The notes beneath the pieces are model-generated. The model was not told the origin of the DNA and made no database searches. It saw only the letters and a list, made by a program, of their open reading frames with translations. A program made the position numbers and the translations under genes. A stretch of DNA of 37,180 nucleotides, taken from positions 1-37,180 of the forward strand of contig CALMOM010000158.1 in NCBI GenBank assembly GCA_937873305.1, written 5' to 3'. Source of the DNA: an uncultured Terriglobus sp. (lineage in GTDB: Bacteria > Acidobacteriota > Terriglobia > Terriglobales > Acidobacteriaceae). How positions within the stretch are numbered: position 1 is the stretch's first letter; each line of letters opens with the position of its first letter. Of this stretch, positions 23,962-32,442 are shown piece after piece.

Positions 23962-24063
23962 ATCTGTAAGAATACGTGGGACGTCGCGGGTGGTTCTTCA
24001 GACCGCTCCCGTTCGCCGCGGGACGACACGGCAGCCTGCCGGTTGTACCTGAAAGGACTTATC

Positions 24064-25050
24064 ATGAACCGGTACGCGTCCGCCCTGTGCGGCCTGCTTC
24101 TGCTTGCGCCACAACAACATGCACAAGCACTTTCACCCGCCGAGTTGCTGGCGATCCAGGTCTTTCGCGATCACCTGCAGGAAAGCATGCGCGGCCCGCA
24201 AAGTCCATTGAACATGGTGCAACTGCAGCAGCTGGAGGGCGGCGGAACGACCGTGGGCTCTGGCGCGGGCAATACCGTGCAGCTGCCACACGTGGCCGGT
24301 AGCGTCATCCAGGTGAGTTTCTCTGGCGATGACATCACGGTGAAAGCTCCGCCGAACGGCTTTCCGACTGGCCTGACCATTGGCGGCAAGCCCGCCACGG
24401 CAGAGACGGTGCGGTTCGACGCGGGCGGCACCTCGCCTGAGTTCCGGCAGGGCAGCGTTTCGTTCGTCTTTCGACGCAAGTTCGGCTACTGGCTCGTGGG
24501 CCGCGACATGCAGGCACCAGCTATGCTGGCCTTCCACACCCTGCACTGGTACGCGCCGGATGCGCGCTACCGGATCACGGCAGAATGGAAGCCGTACCCT
24601 GCGCCGCGCGTCTTGCGCATCGCCAATATCCTGGGCCAGGTGAACGACGAGACGTCGTACGGCGTGGCGGAGTTCACGCTGGATGGCCAGACCTACCAAC
24701 TGGAGCCGAGTGTCGACACCGCCCGTGCACAGCCGCTGTTTTTTGTCTTTCGGGACAGCACCAGCAGGACGACGACGTACCCGGCAGGGCGCTTTCTGGA
24801 TGCGGCGCTGCCCAGCAACGGACTTGCGCAGCCCGGCACGGTGGTGCTGGACTTCAACCGCGCGCGCAATCCGTGGTGCGCCTTTTCAGTGCACACCTCT
24901 TGCCCGTTGCCACCACAAGGGAATCGGTTGCCCGTGGCCATCTCCGCTGGCGAACGGCGGTACAGCCCTGAGACGGCCCACATTAACCTACCGGAGGGCA
25001 GAGGACCGGCCCGCTGGGCCGTGAAGGAGGCGCCGGTGAACCCGCGTTAA
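24064..25050 (+). CDS. Exported DUF1684 family protein
   Basis: A 328-residue protein with a signal peptide (MNRYASALCGLLLLAPQQHAQA) and the DUF1684 body. The C-terminal signature is the clearest evidence: VVLDFNRARNPWCAFSVHTSCPLPP followed by NRLPVAISAGERRY. Earlier parts include SFVFRRKFGYWLVGRD and WKPYPAPRVLRIANILGQ. Function of the family is unknown. The frame is open from 23941, but ATG 24064 has AAAGGA about eight bases upstream and begins a proper signal peptide, so I use it. It is divergent from the lgt-like gene, with about 100 bases between the starts. Confidence 0.85.
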   Translation: MNRYASALCGLLLLAPQQHAQALSPAELLAIQVFRDHLQESMRGPQSPLNMVQLQQLEGGGTTVGSGAGNTVQLPHVAGSVIQVSFSGDDITVKAPPNGFPTGLTIGGKPATAETVRFDAGGTSPEFRQGSVSFVFRRKFGYWLVGRDMQAPAMLAFHTLHWYAPDARYRITAEWKPYPAPRVLRIANILGQVNDETSYGVAEFTLDGQTYQLEPSVDTARAQPLFFVFRDSTSRTTTYPAGRFLDAALPSNGLAQPGTVVLDFNRARNPWCAFSVHTSCPLPPQGNRLPVAISAGERRYSPETAHINLPEGRGPARWAVKEAPVNPR

Positions 25051-25279
25051 GCGGTGGGACTCAGCCGTGGTTCTTTAGGCATTCCGGACTGGCGGACACT
25101 GCACACCGAACCATGTATACGAGCCGAACCCCTGTTCAATGAGTATTGGTTCAACCGGCGTTATTCCCGCACCTGCTTTGCAGGCCGGTCATCTGTGGCG
25201 ATGCTACCGCCACCCGCCCCGGTTGGCAAGGGAAGCGCCAGCCTGTGCCACGTGACCGGTTCCATCCAGCAAGCCGCGG

Positions 25280-26341
25280 CTACTCGTCGGCGAGCGCACC
25301 CTTGCCGGCCACCTCGGTTGGGGCAGACTCGCGCGCCTGCTGTACTAGCTTGCGGATGCGTCCGTCGATGTTGGAGCCAGAGCCGAGAGCCTCTGCCGCG
25401 AGCACGCCATTCGCATCGATGGTGAAATAGTGCGGAATAGCATTGATGCCGAACAAGTTGGACAGGGAGTGGTCCGCGTCGCGGTACTGGTTCCACGTCA
25501 TGCCATTCGCGGCGACAAACTGTTTCCACGCGGCCTCGTCACTGTCCCACGAGATGCTGATGAGCTCGAAAGGCTGTGCTGCGTATTGCTCCGCCAGCTT
25601 TTTCATGTGCGGCAGTTCCTGCTTGCAGGGTCCGCACCACGTCGCCCAAAAGTCAATGAGCACGACCTTGCCGTTCATGTTGTCCAGGTTGAAGGGCTTA
25701 CCCGCGAGCGTGGTAAAGGTCATGGCTGGTGGCATGTCCATGCGCGCCAGCTCGGGCTTCGCGGCAAAGTGCCGGGCGCGCACCAGCATGGGGTCATTGC
25801 TGACCGTCTTTTCCGCATAGGTGCTGAAACTCTTTCCCGCTTCTTCATCGCGATGCAGCAGCGACAGGACCCGGCCATCGTAGAAGTAGGCGGAGAGCGA
25901 CGCCTGCTTCGCGTCCTGCAGCGCTGCGTGGGCTTCGTCCAGCAGGCGTGTGTCCGGTATTTTGTTGTTGACGAGGTAGAGAACGGAGCGGCCCAGCAGC
26001 AGCTTGGCGCGCATCTGGTCCGCGGGCTCCTCCGCGGCTGCCGCCATGTCATGTGCAAACTGCATGGCATGCTTGCCGTCGTGGAGTCTGGCCTCGATCA
26101 GCACCATGTGTTCAAAGCAGTCCATACAGTGGCCGCCAGCTTTGCCGTTCGCCTTTTTCCAGGCGTCCACGGAAAAGTTCAGGTTGGCGGGATTGCGTTC
26201 CAGCGTCTCTGCCTGCGCCCGTAGCTTCTGGAAATCCGGGTCCTTCTCGTTCAGAGGATGGGCCTTCAACTGCGCCGCGGAGGATGGTGCAGGTGGCAGC
26301 AATCCAAGGACCGACAACAGCAACAGGGCTGGAACTTTCAC
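25280..26341 (-). CDS. Exported TlpA-like thiol-disulfide oxidoreductase with helical N-terminal domain
   Basis: A 353-residue protein with a signal peptide (about 1-23), a mostly helical region (25-200) resembling TPR-type packing, and a C-terminal thioredoxin domain (about 204-335). The active site is WCGPC (Cys236, Cys239) and the cis-Pro segment is NAIPHYF. The thioredoxin-fold start PPAMTFTTLAGKPFNLDNMNGKVVLIDFWATW is typical of the TlpA/ResA group, which reduces disulfides in the periplasm, for example in cytochrome c maturation. The N-terminal region carries an extra HCMDCFEH (Cys72, Cys75), a possible second redox or metal site. The start is GTG 26341 with only a weak ribosome-binding site. 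It starts 55 bases after the zapA stop, so it may be co-transcribed with the division genes by read-through. Confidence 0.88.
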   Translation of the reverse strand: MKVPALLLLSVLGLLPPAPSSAAQLKAHPLNEKDPDFQKLRAQAETLERNPANLNFSVDAWKKANGKAGGHCMDCFEHMVLIEARLHDGKHAMQFAHDMAAAAEEPADQMRAKLLLGRSVLYLVNNKIPDTRLLDEAHAALQDAKQASLSAYFYDGRVLSLLHRDEEAGKSFSTYAEKTVSNDPMLVRARHFAAKPELARMDMPPAMTFTTLAGKPFNLDNMNGKVVLIDFWATWCGPCKQELPHMKKLAEQYAAQPFELISISWDSDEAAWKQFVAANGMTWNQYRDADHSLSNLFGINAIPHYFTIDANGVLAAEALGSGSNIDGRIRKLVQQARESAPTEVAGKGALADE

Positions 26342-26396
26342 GAGAGCAGGCTACATGCTGATGGCGCGGAGCGAAAGCTAAATCTCGCGTGGCTGC

Positions 26397-26756
26397 TTAG
26401 CCGGCTCTGCGCTGCAGGACGTCGTCACCCAGTGCGTCGTCAAGAAGGCTGGAGAGCGAGTGGGCTCGGCGGCGGGCTGTGTCTTCGCTCGTGTCCAGCG
26501 AGTGCAGCAGGCTATGGTGGCGGGCGCGCAACTCCAGGAGCTCGTCTGCGATGTTGAGCGCGGCCAGCACGGCAACTCGCAGCGAATCAACAGTAGCGCC
26601 GTGGGCGGAAACAGCTCGCATCTTGCCATCCACAAGGGTGGCCAGCGCCGCAATGTGGGCCGGGTCAACGCCGGACAGCCGATAGGTCTGGTCGTAAATG
26701 TCGACGGCGATGGAGGCCGCGGCCTGGTTTTTTTCTGCGCTGTCGGGGCTCTGCAT
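26397..26756 (-). CDS. zapA: Cell division protein ZapA
   Basis: A 119-residue ZapA-like protein that would bundle FtsZ filaments at the division site. The head domain reads SIAVDIYDQTYRLSGVDPAHIAALATLVDGKM, matching the family N-terminus, and VAVLAALNIADELLELR marks the start of the coiled-coil tail. The C-terminal part is rich in Ser, Leu and Arg and would extend the coil. It lies 53 bases after the small coiled-coil gene at 26810-27067, so the pair is likely one operon and acts together at the divisome. Confidence 0.85.
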   Translation of the reverse strand: MQSPDSAEKNQAAASIAVDIYDQTYRLSGVDPAHIAALATLVDGKMRAVSAHGATVDSLRVAVLAALNIADELLELRARHHSLLHSLDTSEDTARRRAHSLSSLLDDALGDDVLQRRAG

Positions 26757-26809
26757 GTGCGGGGAGGAAGTCCTTCCAGGTGCCGTGGGCGGCGTGATCG
26801 TAGGGGGGA

Positions 26810-27067
26810 TTACGCCAGTTCGTCGAGCTGCTTTAGCATGGCGTCCACGCGGTCTTTTACCTGTTCGCGTTCCTTCTTAAGGGCCGTCACTTCCGTGGAG
26901 AGCGCGGTGTTTTCAGCAGAAGCTACGTCGAGCAGCTCCTTCATTGCGGCAATCTCTGTCTCCGCGGCGGCGCGCGCCTCGCGCTCGGAGCGAATCAGCT
27001 CTACTGTGCGCATGATGCGCTGTTCTAACGCCTGAAACTCATCGACGCTAATCGTTGTGGTTGCCAC
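26810..27067 (-). CDS. Small coiled-coil protein, ZapB-like
   Basis: An 85-residue protein that is nearly all coiled coil: heptads with Leu, Ile and Val through FQALEQRIMRTVELIRSERE and VASAENTALSTEVTALKKER, and a C-terminal MLKQLDELA. Size, composition and position just before zapA resemble ZapB, the coiled-coil partner that links ZapA to the chromosome terminus. Sequence similarity is hard to prove for such a simple protein, so the name is inferred from context. The start is GTG 27067 with AAAGGAG nine bases upstream, partly held in a small hairpin (27075-27091). Confidence 0.7.
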   Translation of the reverse strand: MATTTISVDEFQALEQRIMRTVELIRSEREARAAAETEIAAMKELLDVASAENTALSTEVTALKKEREQVKDRVDAMLKQLDELA

Positions 27068-27074
27068 GGTGGGG

Positions 27075-27091
27075 TACTCCTTTGCGGAGTA
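27075..27091 (-). promoter_or_regulatory. Hairpin over the ribosome-binding site of the zapB-like gene
   Basis: On the minus strand TACTCC-GCAAA-GGAGTA forms a perfect six-base-pair stem with a five-base loop. The Shine-Dalgarno bases AAAGGAG lie partly in the 3' arm, nine bases before the GTG start. Opening of this stem would control translation of the operon. It is seen by eye only. Confidence 0.4.
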
Positions 27092-27239
27092 TAGAGCGAC
27101 TATCCGCTATCGCCAACCGCTCTCTCATTCAGGTACCTGCATTGGATACCCTTTCCATACGTACTACTTGCACGTCTTCAGGACGCGCTGCAGCACGCCC
27201 AGGCTGCGCACGTAGAATGAGTCCATCGAGGTGCCATCC

Positions 27240-28082
27240 TTGAAGCTCACACACGCCGTTCGCGGCACGCGCTCTCTCGCGTTCGCTGTCACACTGTCGC
27301 TGCCCCTGGCTGTGTCTCGGCTTCATGCGCAAGTGGTATTGCCGGACGCACCTTCCGCCACGCGGCTGTACGCTTTGCAGACGCCGGCACCCGATGCGGA
27401 CGACCAGGCGTCCTCCTCGCAGCCACAGGCGCAGCAGCAGGATAAGCATGGCGACGTGGCACCGGCTGCGCCAATCCTGCAGCAGCAAAAGCGGGTGTTT
27501 GGAGTCCTGCCGAACTACACCTCGGTGTCCGGCGGCACAACACCCGCACCCGCCGGCTGGAGGACGGACTCCGTCGTTGCCTTCAAGCAGAGCACGGACT
27601 ATGTCGGTATCTTGTACAGTATCGCGACCTCAGCCATCGCGTATGCCCAGGATTCCCACCCGTTGGTGGACACGGTGAACGGCGGCAACGCACCACTCTG
27701 GGGTTACGTTTGGCGTGGCCTGGTAGACAGGACCAGTCAGACAGCGCAAGGCAGCCTTCTTTTTCCGGCGCTCCTGCACCAGGACACGCGCTACTTTGCC
27801 ATGGGTACGGGTTCCAAGGTCCGGCGCACGGTGCACGCGGCCGCGTCGGTTGTCGTTGCGCACAGCTACTCCGGCAGGCCGGTCTTCAACGTGGCGGGTC
27901 TCGCGGGCAAGGTGGGGACGCAGGCGCTATCCACCACGTATTACCCCACGGGTTCTGAAGACTTTGGCGTGTTGGCGCAGAAGTTTACTTATGCCTGTCT
28001 GCGGCAGGCGGGCTTCACCATCCTGCGTGAGTTTTCGCCTGACATCTCGCAGCACCTGCACCGTCACCACACCCAGCCGTAG
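27240..28082 (+). CDS. Exported protein of unknown function, acidobacterial type
   Basis: A 280-residue protein with a long signal peptide ending in SRLHAQ, a low-complexity Pro/Gln/Ala/Asp linker to about residue 80, and a compact domain. Landmarks are QQKRVFGVLPNYTSVSGG, a Gly-rich membrane-like segment around YVGILYSIATSAIAYAQD, LFPALLHQDTRYFAMGTGS, and the end REFSPDISQHL. Similar proteins with 'FGVLPNY' and 'ALHQDxRYF' are common in acidobacterial genomes and have no known function; outer-membrane association is a guess. I prefer the TTG start at 27240, which has GAGGTG six bases upstream. GTG 27231 is the alternative and adds three residues. Confidence 0.72.
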   Translation: MKLTHAVRGTRSLAFAVTLSLPLAVSRLHAQVVLPDAPSATRLYALQTPAPDADDQASSSQPQAQQQDKHGDVAPAAPILQQQKRVFGVLPNYTSVSGGTTPAPAGWRTDSVVAFKQSTDYVGILYSIATSAIAYAQDSHPLVDTVNGGNAPLWGYVWRGLVDRTSQTAQGSLLFPALLHQDTRYFAMGTGSKVRRTVHAAASVVVAHSYSGRPVFNVAGLAGKVGTQALSTTYYPTGSEDFGVLAQKFTYACLRQAGFTILREFSPDISQHLHRHHTQP

Positions 28083-28092
28083 GGCTAAGCCG

Positions 28093-29580
28093 TTACCGGC
28101 GCTTCCAGGTCACGCCAGCTTTGCCGTCTTCAATGAGCACGCCCTTTTCGGCAAGCTCGTTGCGGATGGCGTCGCCACGCGCAAAATTACGGCGCTTGCG
28201 GGCGTCGGTCCGCTCCGCGATCAAAGCCTCGATTTCCTGGTCGGAAATACTCTGCGATACCAGCAGGTCCGGCGCGATGTCGGTGCGGCCTTCGGCCTTT
28301 GCCCACGCCACGGCGGCTTTGCTCACATCGGCGTCGCGGTCGGTCAGGACGTCGAAGACGGCGTCTAACGCTTGCAATAGTTTCTGCACGCGCGCAATGT
28401 TGCCGCGTCCAAACGTGCCATGGTCCAGTGCGATGTTGGCCGCACGCACCACATCGAACACGGCGGCGCGTGCCTCCGCGGTGTTTAGGTCATTGTCGAG
28501 CGCGGCCCCGTACGCGGTCAGCTTTTCTGCTACCAGTGCATCCAGGTCCGCGTTCAGCGCTGCAGGCAAAGCCAAGGTGCCGCCTGCAGCTTCCACGCGC
28601 CGGGCAAACGTGCGCAGGCGCTCGATGGCGTTCGCGCTCTCCGTCAGCCCTTCGAAGGTGAAGTTCATCTGGTGCCGGTAGGGCACGCTGACCAGCAGAA
28701 AGCGGATGGCCGAGGCGCGGTAGCCCTTCAGCAAGAGGTCGCGAAGGGTATAGAAGTTGCCCTCCGACTTCGACATCTTCTTGCCTTCCACCAGCAGAAA
28801 GCGCACATGGAACCAGTGCCGCGCAAACGGCACGTGGCTGGCGCACTCACTCTGCGCAATCTCGTTTTCATGGTGCGGGAAGGCGAGGTCTTCGCCGCCG
28901 CCGTGCAGGTCGAAGCTCGGACCCAGATGCTTCATGGCCATGGCGGAGCACTCAATGTGCCAGCCCGGGCGGCCCGTGCCCAGCGGCGTATCCCAGGCGT
29001 GCTCGCCCGGCTTCACGGCCTTCCACAGGGCGAAGTCGCGCTTCGCGTCCTTCTCGTATTCGTCCACATCGACGCGTGCGCCGTCCTCGATGCCCTCCAG
29101 GTCCTTGCCGCTGAGCTTGCCGTAGTCCGGGAACTTTGCGATACGAAAGTACCAGGAGCCGTCGTCGACCTTGTAAGCGATGTCCTCCGAAGCCAGCCGC
29201 TCAATGAGCGCCACCATCTCGCCGATGGTCTCCGTCGCGCGGGCGATGATCTCTGGCCGCTCCACGCGCAGGGCGTCCATGTCTTAGAAAAAGGCGCGCT
29301 CGTACTTGGCGGTGTACTCGCCGATGGGCAGATTGGCGGCGCTAGCGTTGCGGATGATCTTATCGTCGACGTCCGTGATGTTCATCACGTGCTTGAGGCT
29401 GAAGCCCTTTAGGCGGGCGGTGCGGCGCAACACGTCCATGTGCAGAAAGGTGCGGAAGTTGCCGATGTGGCCGTAATCGTAGACCGTGGGGCCGCAGCAG
29501 TACATGCGCAGCGTGTTGTTCTCTGACGCAGACAGGGGCTCCACACGGCTACCCAGGGTGTTGAAGAGTTCGATCGCCAT
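28093..29580 (-). pseudogene. cysS: Cysteinyl-tRNA synthetase, interrupted by one in-frame TAA
   Basis: Charges tRNA-Cys; essential in most bacteria. Read through, the frame is 496 codons. It begins at ATG 29580 (MAIELFNTLG) and keeps every hallmark: zinc ligand Cys28 in YCCGPTVYDY, HIGN at 38-41, TDVDDKIIRNA, GWHIECSAM, HGGGEDLAFPHHENE and KMSKS at about 268-272. The single defect is TAA at 29284-29286 (codon 99), right after ERAFF. The same frame continues with GAC and an ATG at 29278-29280, giving an N-terminal piece of 98 residues and a C-terminal piece of 395. Homologues usually have glutamate or aspartate there (FFEDMDAL), so one GAA-to-TAA change suffices. No good ribosome-binding site precedes the second ATG. 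A sequencing error, a recent mutation, read-through or a genuinely split enzyme remain possible. It starts 111 bases after the tsaD stop. Confidence 0.85.
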
Positions 29581-29691
29581 CCGGGGCCGGTCTGGTGTCC
29601 TTGGTGTGACTTGCGCGCGCGCCCGGAGCCATGCGCGTAGTGCGCAGTCTGCCGCCGCAGTCCCAGCCCTGATTCTAGCCGACACTCGAGG

Positions 29692-30924
29692 CTACGACGC
29701 AGCACCCAGGCACAACTGAGGCGTGGCATTCAGCGTGGCGTTAGCGAACTCACCCGCCAGCAGCCGTGGCCACGCTGCTGCTGCAATCATGGCGGCGTTA
29801 TCCGTGGAGAGCGCCGGAGCCGGAAAGTCCACTCGCAACCCACGTGCCGCTGCTGCCTCCGCAAAGCGCCGCCGCAACTCGCGATTGGCAGCCACCCCGC
29901 CGGAGACGACCATCTCTTGCACGCCGTGGTGTGCTGCTGCAGCCAGCGTTTGCCGCAACAGGTTGCCGACAACGGCGTGTTGGAACGAGGCGATCAGGTC
30001 CAGCGTCTCCGCGTCGCACAGCGCGTGCACGGCCTCTAACTCCGGGTGGGTCTGCTGAGTCAGCGTGGCCCGCCGCTGCTCAATGGCAGCCTTCATGCCG
30101 TGTGTCTCCACGTGTCGCAGAACGGCGGTCTTGATGCCGCTGAAAGAGAAGTCAAAGCTAGGCTCCTCTGCCGTGCCACGGTTGATTTCAGTGAAACGAA
30201 AGGTCACTGCCTTAGGATCGCCGAAGACGCTGAGACGGTCGATCCACGGTCCACCGGGGTAGCCGAGACCCAGCAGTTTGGCAACCTTGTCATAGGCTTC
30301 ACCTGCGGCATCATCCACTGTACGGCCCACGGTGTGATAGTTCCACGCGCGCCCATCCCACTGCGCCAGGTACAAGTGCGTGTGTCCGCCGCTGACTACC
30401 AGCGCCAGCAGTGGCTCACCAGTCGAAGGCGGGTGCCCTACCTCTCGCTTCTGAGACGTGGGCTCTGGCATTTCACGGGTCTTCTTATCCCACATCTCTG
30501 CGAGCTGTGGGGCACCCGATACTGAGGAGTTGCCACGCTGCATCAGCACGGCGTGAATGTGACCCTCAAGATGGTTCACCGCAATGAGGGGTTTGCTTAG
30601 GCCAAAGGCATACGCCTTCGCAAACGAGATGCCGACCAGCAGCGCACCCGCCAGTCCCGGCCCTGATGTGACGGCGACTGCCGCAAGCTCTTCCGCGCGA
30701 ATTCCAGCCTGGCGCAACGCCTCACGCACCACGGGCACGATATTGCGCAGGTGCTCACGGCTGGCCAGTTCCGGCACCACGCCGCCGTACAGCGCGTGCA
30801 TCTCCATTTGCGAGGCGACCACGTTGCTCAGCACCTCGCGGCCGCCGCGTACAACGGCGGCGGCGGTCTCGTCGCAGGAGCTCTCAATGCCGAGGATCAG
30901 GCCGGTTGTGTCAGGCGGCAGCAC
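29692..30924 (-). CDS. tsaD: tRNA N6-adenosine threonylcarbamoyltransferase TsaD
   Basis: Transfers threonylcarbamoyl to A37 of ANN-decoding tRNAs, working with TsaB and TsaE in the cytoplasm. The 410-residue protein has ILGIESSCDETAAAV (10-24), GVVPELASREH, the metal motif HLEGH (His118, His122), VVSGGHTHLY (176-185), DDAAGEAYDKVAKLLGLGYPGGP and, near the C-terminus, STDNAAMIAA with the third metal ligand. It is about 70 residues longer than E. coli TsaD. Part of this is an insert at 137-165, between HAVLMQRG and the VVSGGH motif, encoded by the palindrome-ended segment 30431-30517. That site is a variable surface loop in the family, so the enzyme should still fold. The start is GTG 30924, with GGAG very close upstream. 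cysS follows on the same strand. Confidence 0.95.
   Translation of the reverse strand: MLPPDTTGLILGIESSCDETAAAVVRGGREVLSNVVASQMEMHALYGGVVPELASREHLRNIVPVVREALRQAGIRAEELAAVAVTSGPGLAGALLVGISFAKAYAFGLSKPLIAVNHLEGHIHAVLMQRGNSSVSGAPQLAEMWDKKTREMPEPTSQKREVGHPPSTGEPLLALVVSGGHTHLYLAQWDGRAWNYHTVGRTVDDAAGEAYDKVAKLLGLGYPGGPWIDRLSVFGDPKAVTFRFTEINRGTAEEPSFDFSFSGIKTAVLRHVETHGMKAAIEQRRATLTQQTHPELEAVHALCDAETLDLIASFQHAVVGNLLRQTLAAAAHHGVQEMVVSGGVAANRELRRRFAEAAAARGLRVDFPAPALSTDNAAMIAAAAWPRLLAGEFANATLNATPQLCLGAAS
30431..30517. repeat. 87-bp palindrome-ended element inside tsaD, read in frame
   Basis: Perfect 8-base inverted ends GGGTGCCC (30431-30438) and GGGCACCC (30510-30517) bound 87 bases, exactly 29 codons. 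Inside the right end is a second stem, CCCACA (30489-30494) with TGTGGG (30506-30511). The segment codes for residues 137-165 of TsaD, absent from shorter family members. It resembles the short GGGTGCCCCA-type repeats I recall from acidobacterial genomes, though that link needs a genome search. Confidence 0.6.
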
Positions 30925-31035
30925 ATCTCCATGCTATGCGTATGCAAACATCGTGTACTCTGCGCGCACTTCCTTAGCGTCCGCTGCGTTCTGCTCTTCA
31001 GACCGTTCGTACAGTCACAGACATCCAATCACGCG

Positions 31036-32442
31036 ATGAACTTTCGAGACACTAACCAGTTTCAGGCCGCGCTGCACATTGTGGAGCGGCTGCGCGAACG
31101 CGGGTACCAGGCTTACTTTGCCGGTGGCTGTGTGCGCGATCTTCTGCTCGGCCTCATGCCGAAGGACTACGACGTAGCAACGAACGCCACGCCGGAAAAG
31201 GTGCTGCTCGGCTTCGACCGCACGTTTTCCGTCGGTATGCATTTCGGCGTGGTGATCGTGTGCACGGCGAACAAGGACGCGGGCTGCGAAGTCCAGACGG
31301 AGGTCGCCACCTTTCGCGCGGACGGCGTGTATACCGATGGCCGCAGGCCCGACGAGGTGAGCTACTCCGACACGGCGGCAGAGGACGTGCTGCGCCGCGA
31401 CTTCACGGTCAACGGCATGATGCTGGACCCGACCGGCCTCACGCCGGACAACCTGCAGGTGCACGTGCTGGACCACGTGGGCGGGCAAGCAGACCTGCAG
31501 GCAAAGGTACTGCGCGCCATCGGCGACCCGGAGCGCCGCTTCACGGAAGACAAGCTGCGCATGCTGCGCGCGGTGCGCTTTGCCGCGCGGCTCGGCTTCA
31601 CCATCGAGCCGGAAACCATGCGCGCAATACAGCGACAGGCCGCCACCATTGCACAGGTGAGCAACGAGCGCGTCCGCGACGAACTGACCAAAATGCTGAC
31701 GGAGGGGCAGCCGCGCCGCGCGTTCGAGTTGCTGGACGAGAGCGGTCTGTTGCCGCATGTGCTGCTAGAGGTCGCCGCCATGAAGGGTGTGCAGCAGCCG
31801 CCGGAGTGGCACCCCGAGGGCGATGTTTGGGTGCATACGCTGCTGCTGCTGGAAAAGCTGCCGCCGCACCCCGCAGCCACGCTGGCCTGGGGCGCCTTGC
31901 TGCACGACGTAGGCAAGCCGCCCTGCTACCAGCCCCTGAACCCGGCGGATGAAAAGCCGCGCATCCGCTTCAACGGCCATGCCGAGGTGGGCGCAACACT
32001 GGCACGCCATATCCTCAACCGGCTGCGCTTCTCCAACAGCGATACCGACCAGATTGTCGCTTTGGTGGCCAACCACATGCGTTTTGGCGACGTGAAGAAC
32101 ATGAAGGGGAGCACGCTGAAACGCTTCTTCCGCCTGCACGACTTCCCGGAGCACCTCGCGCTGCACTGGCTGGACGTCACCGCTTCGCACAACCTGCTGG
32201 GCATGTACGACTACGCCCGCGAGCACTTCTACGCTGCTCCCATGGAAGAGCACAAGCCTGCCCCGCTGCTGAACGGGCGCGACCTGATCGACGCCGGCCT
32301 GAGGCCCGGGCCGCGCTTCAAACAACTCCTCAGCGACATTGAGGACGCGCAGCTGGAGGGCACCATCAGCACGCGGAACCAGGCCATCAACCTGCTTCGC
32401 GATCTCCTGGCGAAGGCCGCACCGGCGCAGGTGACGCTATGA
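31036..32442 (+). CDS. CCA tRNA nucleotidyltransferase with HD domain
   Basis: Adds or repairs the 3' CCA end of tRNAs, or a related poly(A) polymerase activity. The 468-residue protein has the class II nucleotidyltransferase head: FAGGCVRDLLLG (28-39), the metal-binding DYD at 44-46, and RRDFTVNGMMLDP. RNA-binding parts follow (DPERRFTEDKLRMLRAVRFAARLGF), then an HD phosphohydrolase-type domain (LLHDVGKP, with later His residues HAEVGA and NHMRFGD). CCA-adding enzymes and poly(A) polymerases of this class are hard to separate by sequence, so I give no symbol. The frame is open from 30751, but ATG 31036 matches the family start. Its last four bases overlap the amine oxidase start (ATGA). Confidence 0.92.
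   Translation: MNFRDTNQFQAALHIVERLRERGYQAYFAGGCVRDLLLGLMPKDYDVATNATPEKVLLGFDRTFSVGMHFGVVIVCTANKDAGCEVQTEVATFRADGVYTDGRRPDEVSYSDTAAEDVLRRDFTVNGMMLDPTGLTPDNLQVHVLDHVGGQADLQAKVLRAIGDPERRFTEDKLRMLRAVRFAARLGFTIEPETMRAIQRQAATIAQVSNERVRDELTKMLTEGQPRRAFELLDESGLLPHVLLEVAAMKGVQQPPEWHPEGDVWVHTLLLLEKLPPHPAATLAWGALLHDVGKPPCYQPLNPADEKPRIRFNGHAEVGATLARHILNRLRFSNSDTDQIVALVANHMRFGDVKNMKGSTLKRFFRLHDFPEHLALHWLDVTASHNLLGMYDYAREHFYAAPMEEHKPAPLLNGRDLIDAGLRPGPRFKQLLSDIEDAQLEGTISTRNQAINLLRDLLAKAAPAQVTL

Noticed and set aside
25051-25279. 229-base gap between convergent genes as a hidden RNA gene
   Set aside because: I see no tRNA-like arms, stable long stem or repeat, and no open frame with a ribosome-binding site.
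217-29286. Reassigned stop codons explaining both broken genes
   Set aside because: TAA and TAG are used as normal terminators by many intact genes here (for example TAA for the PQQ dehydrogenase, TAG for ribD and ftsY).
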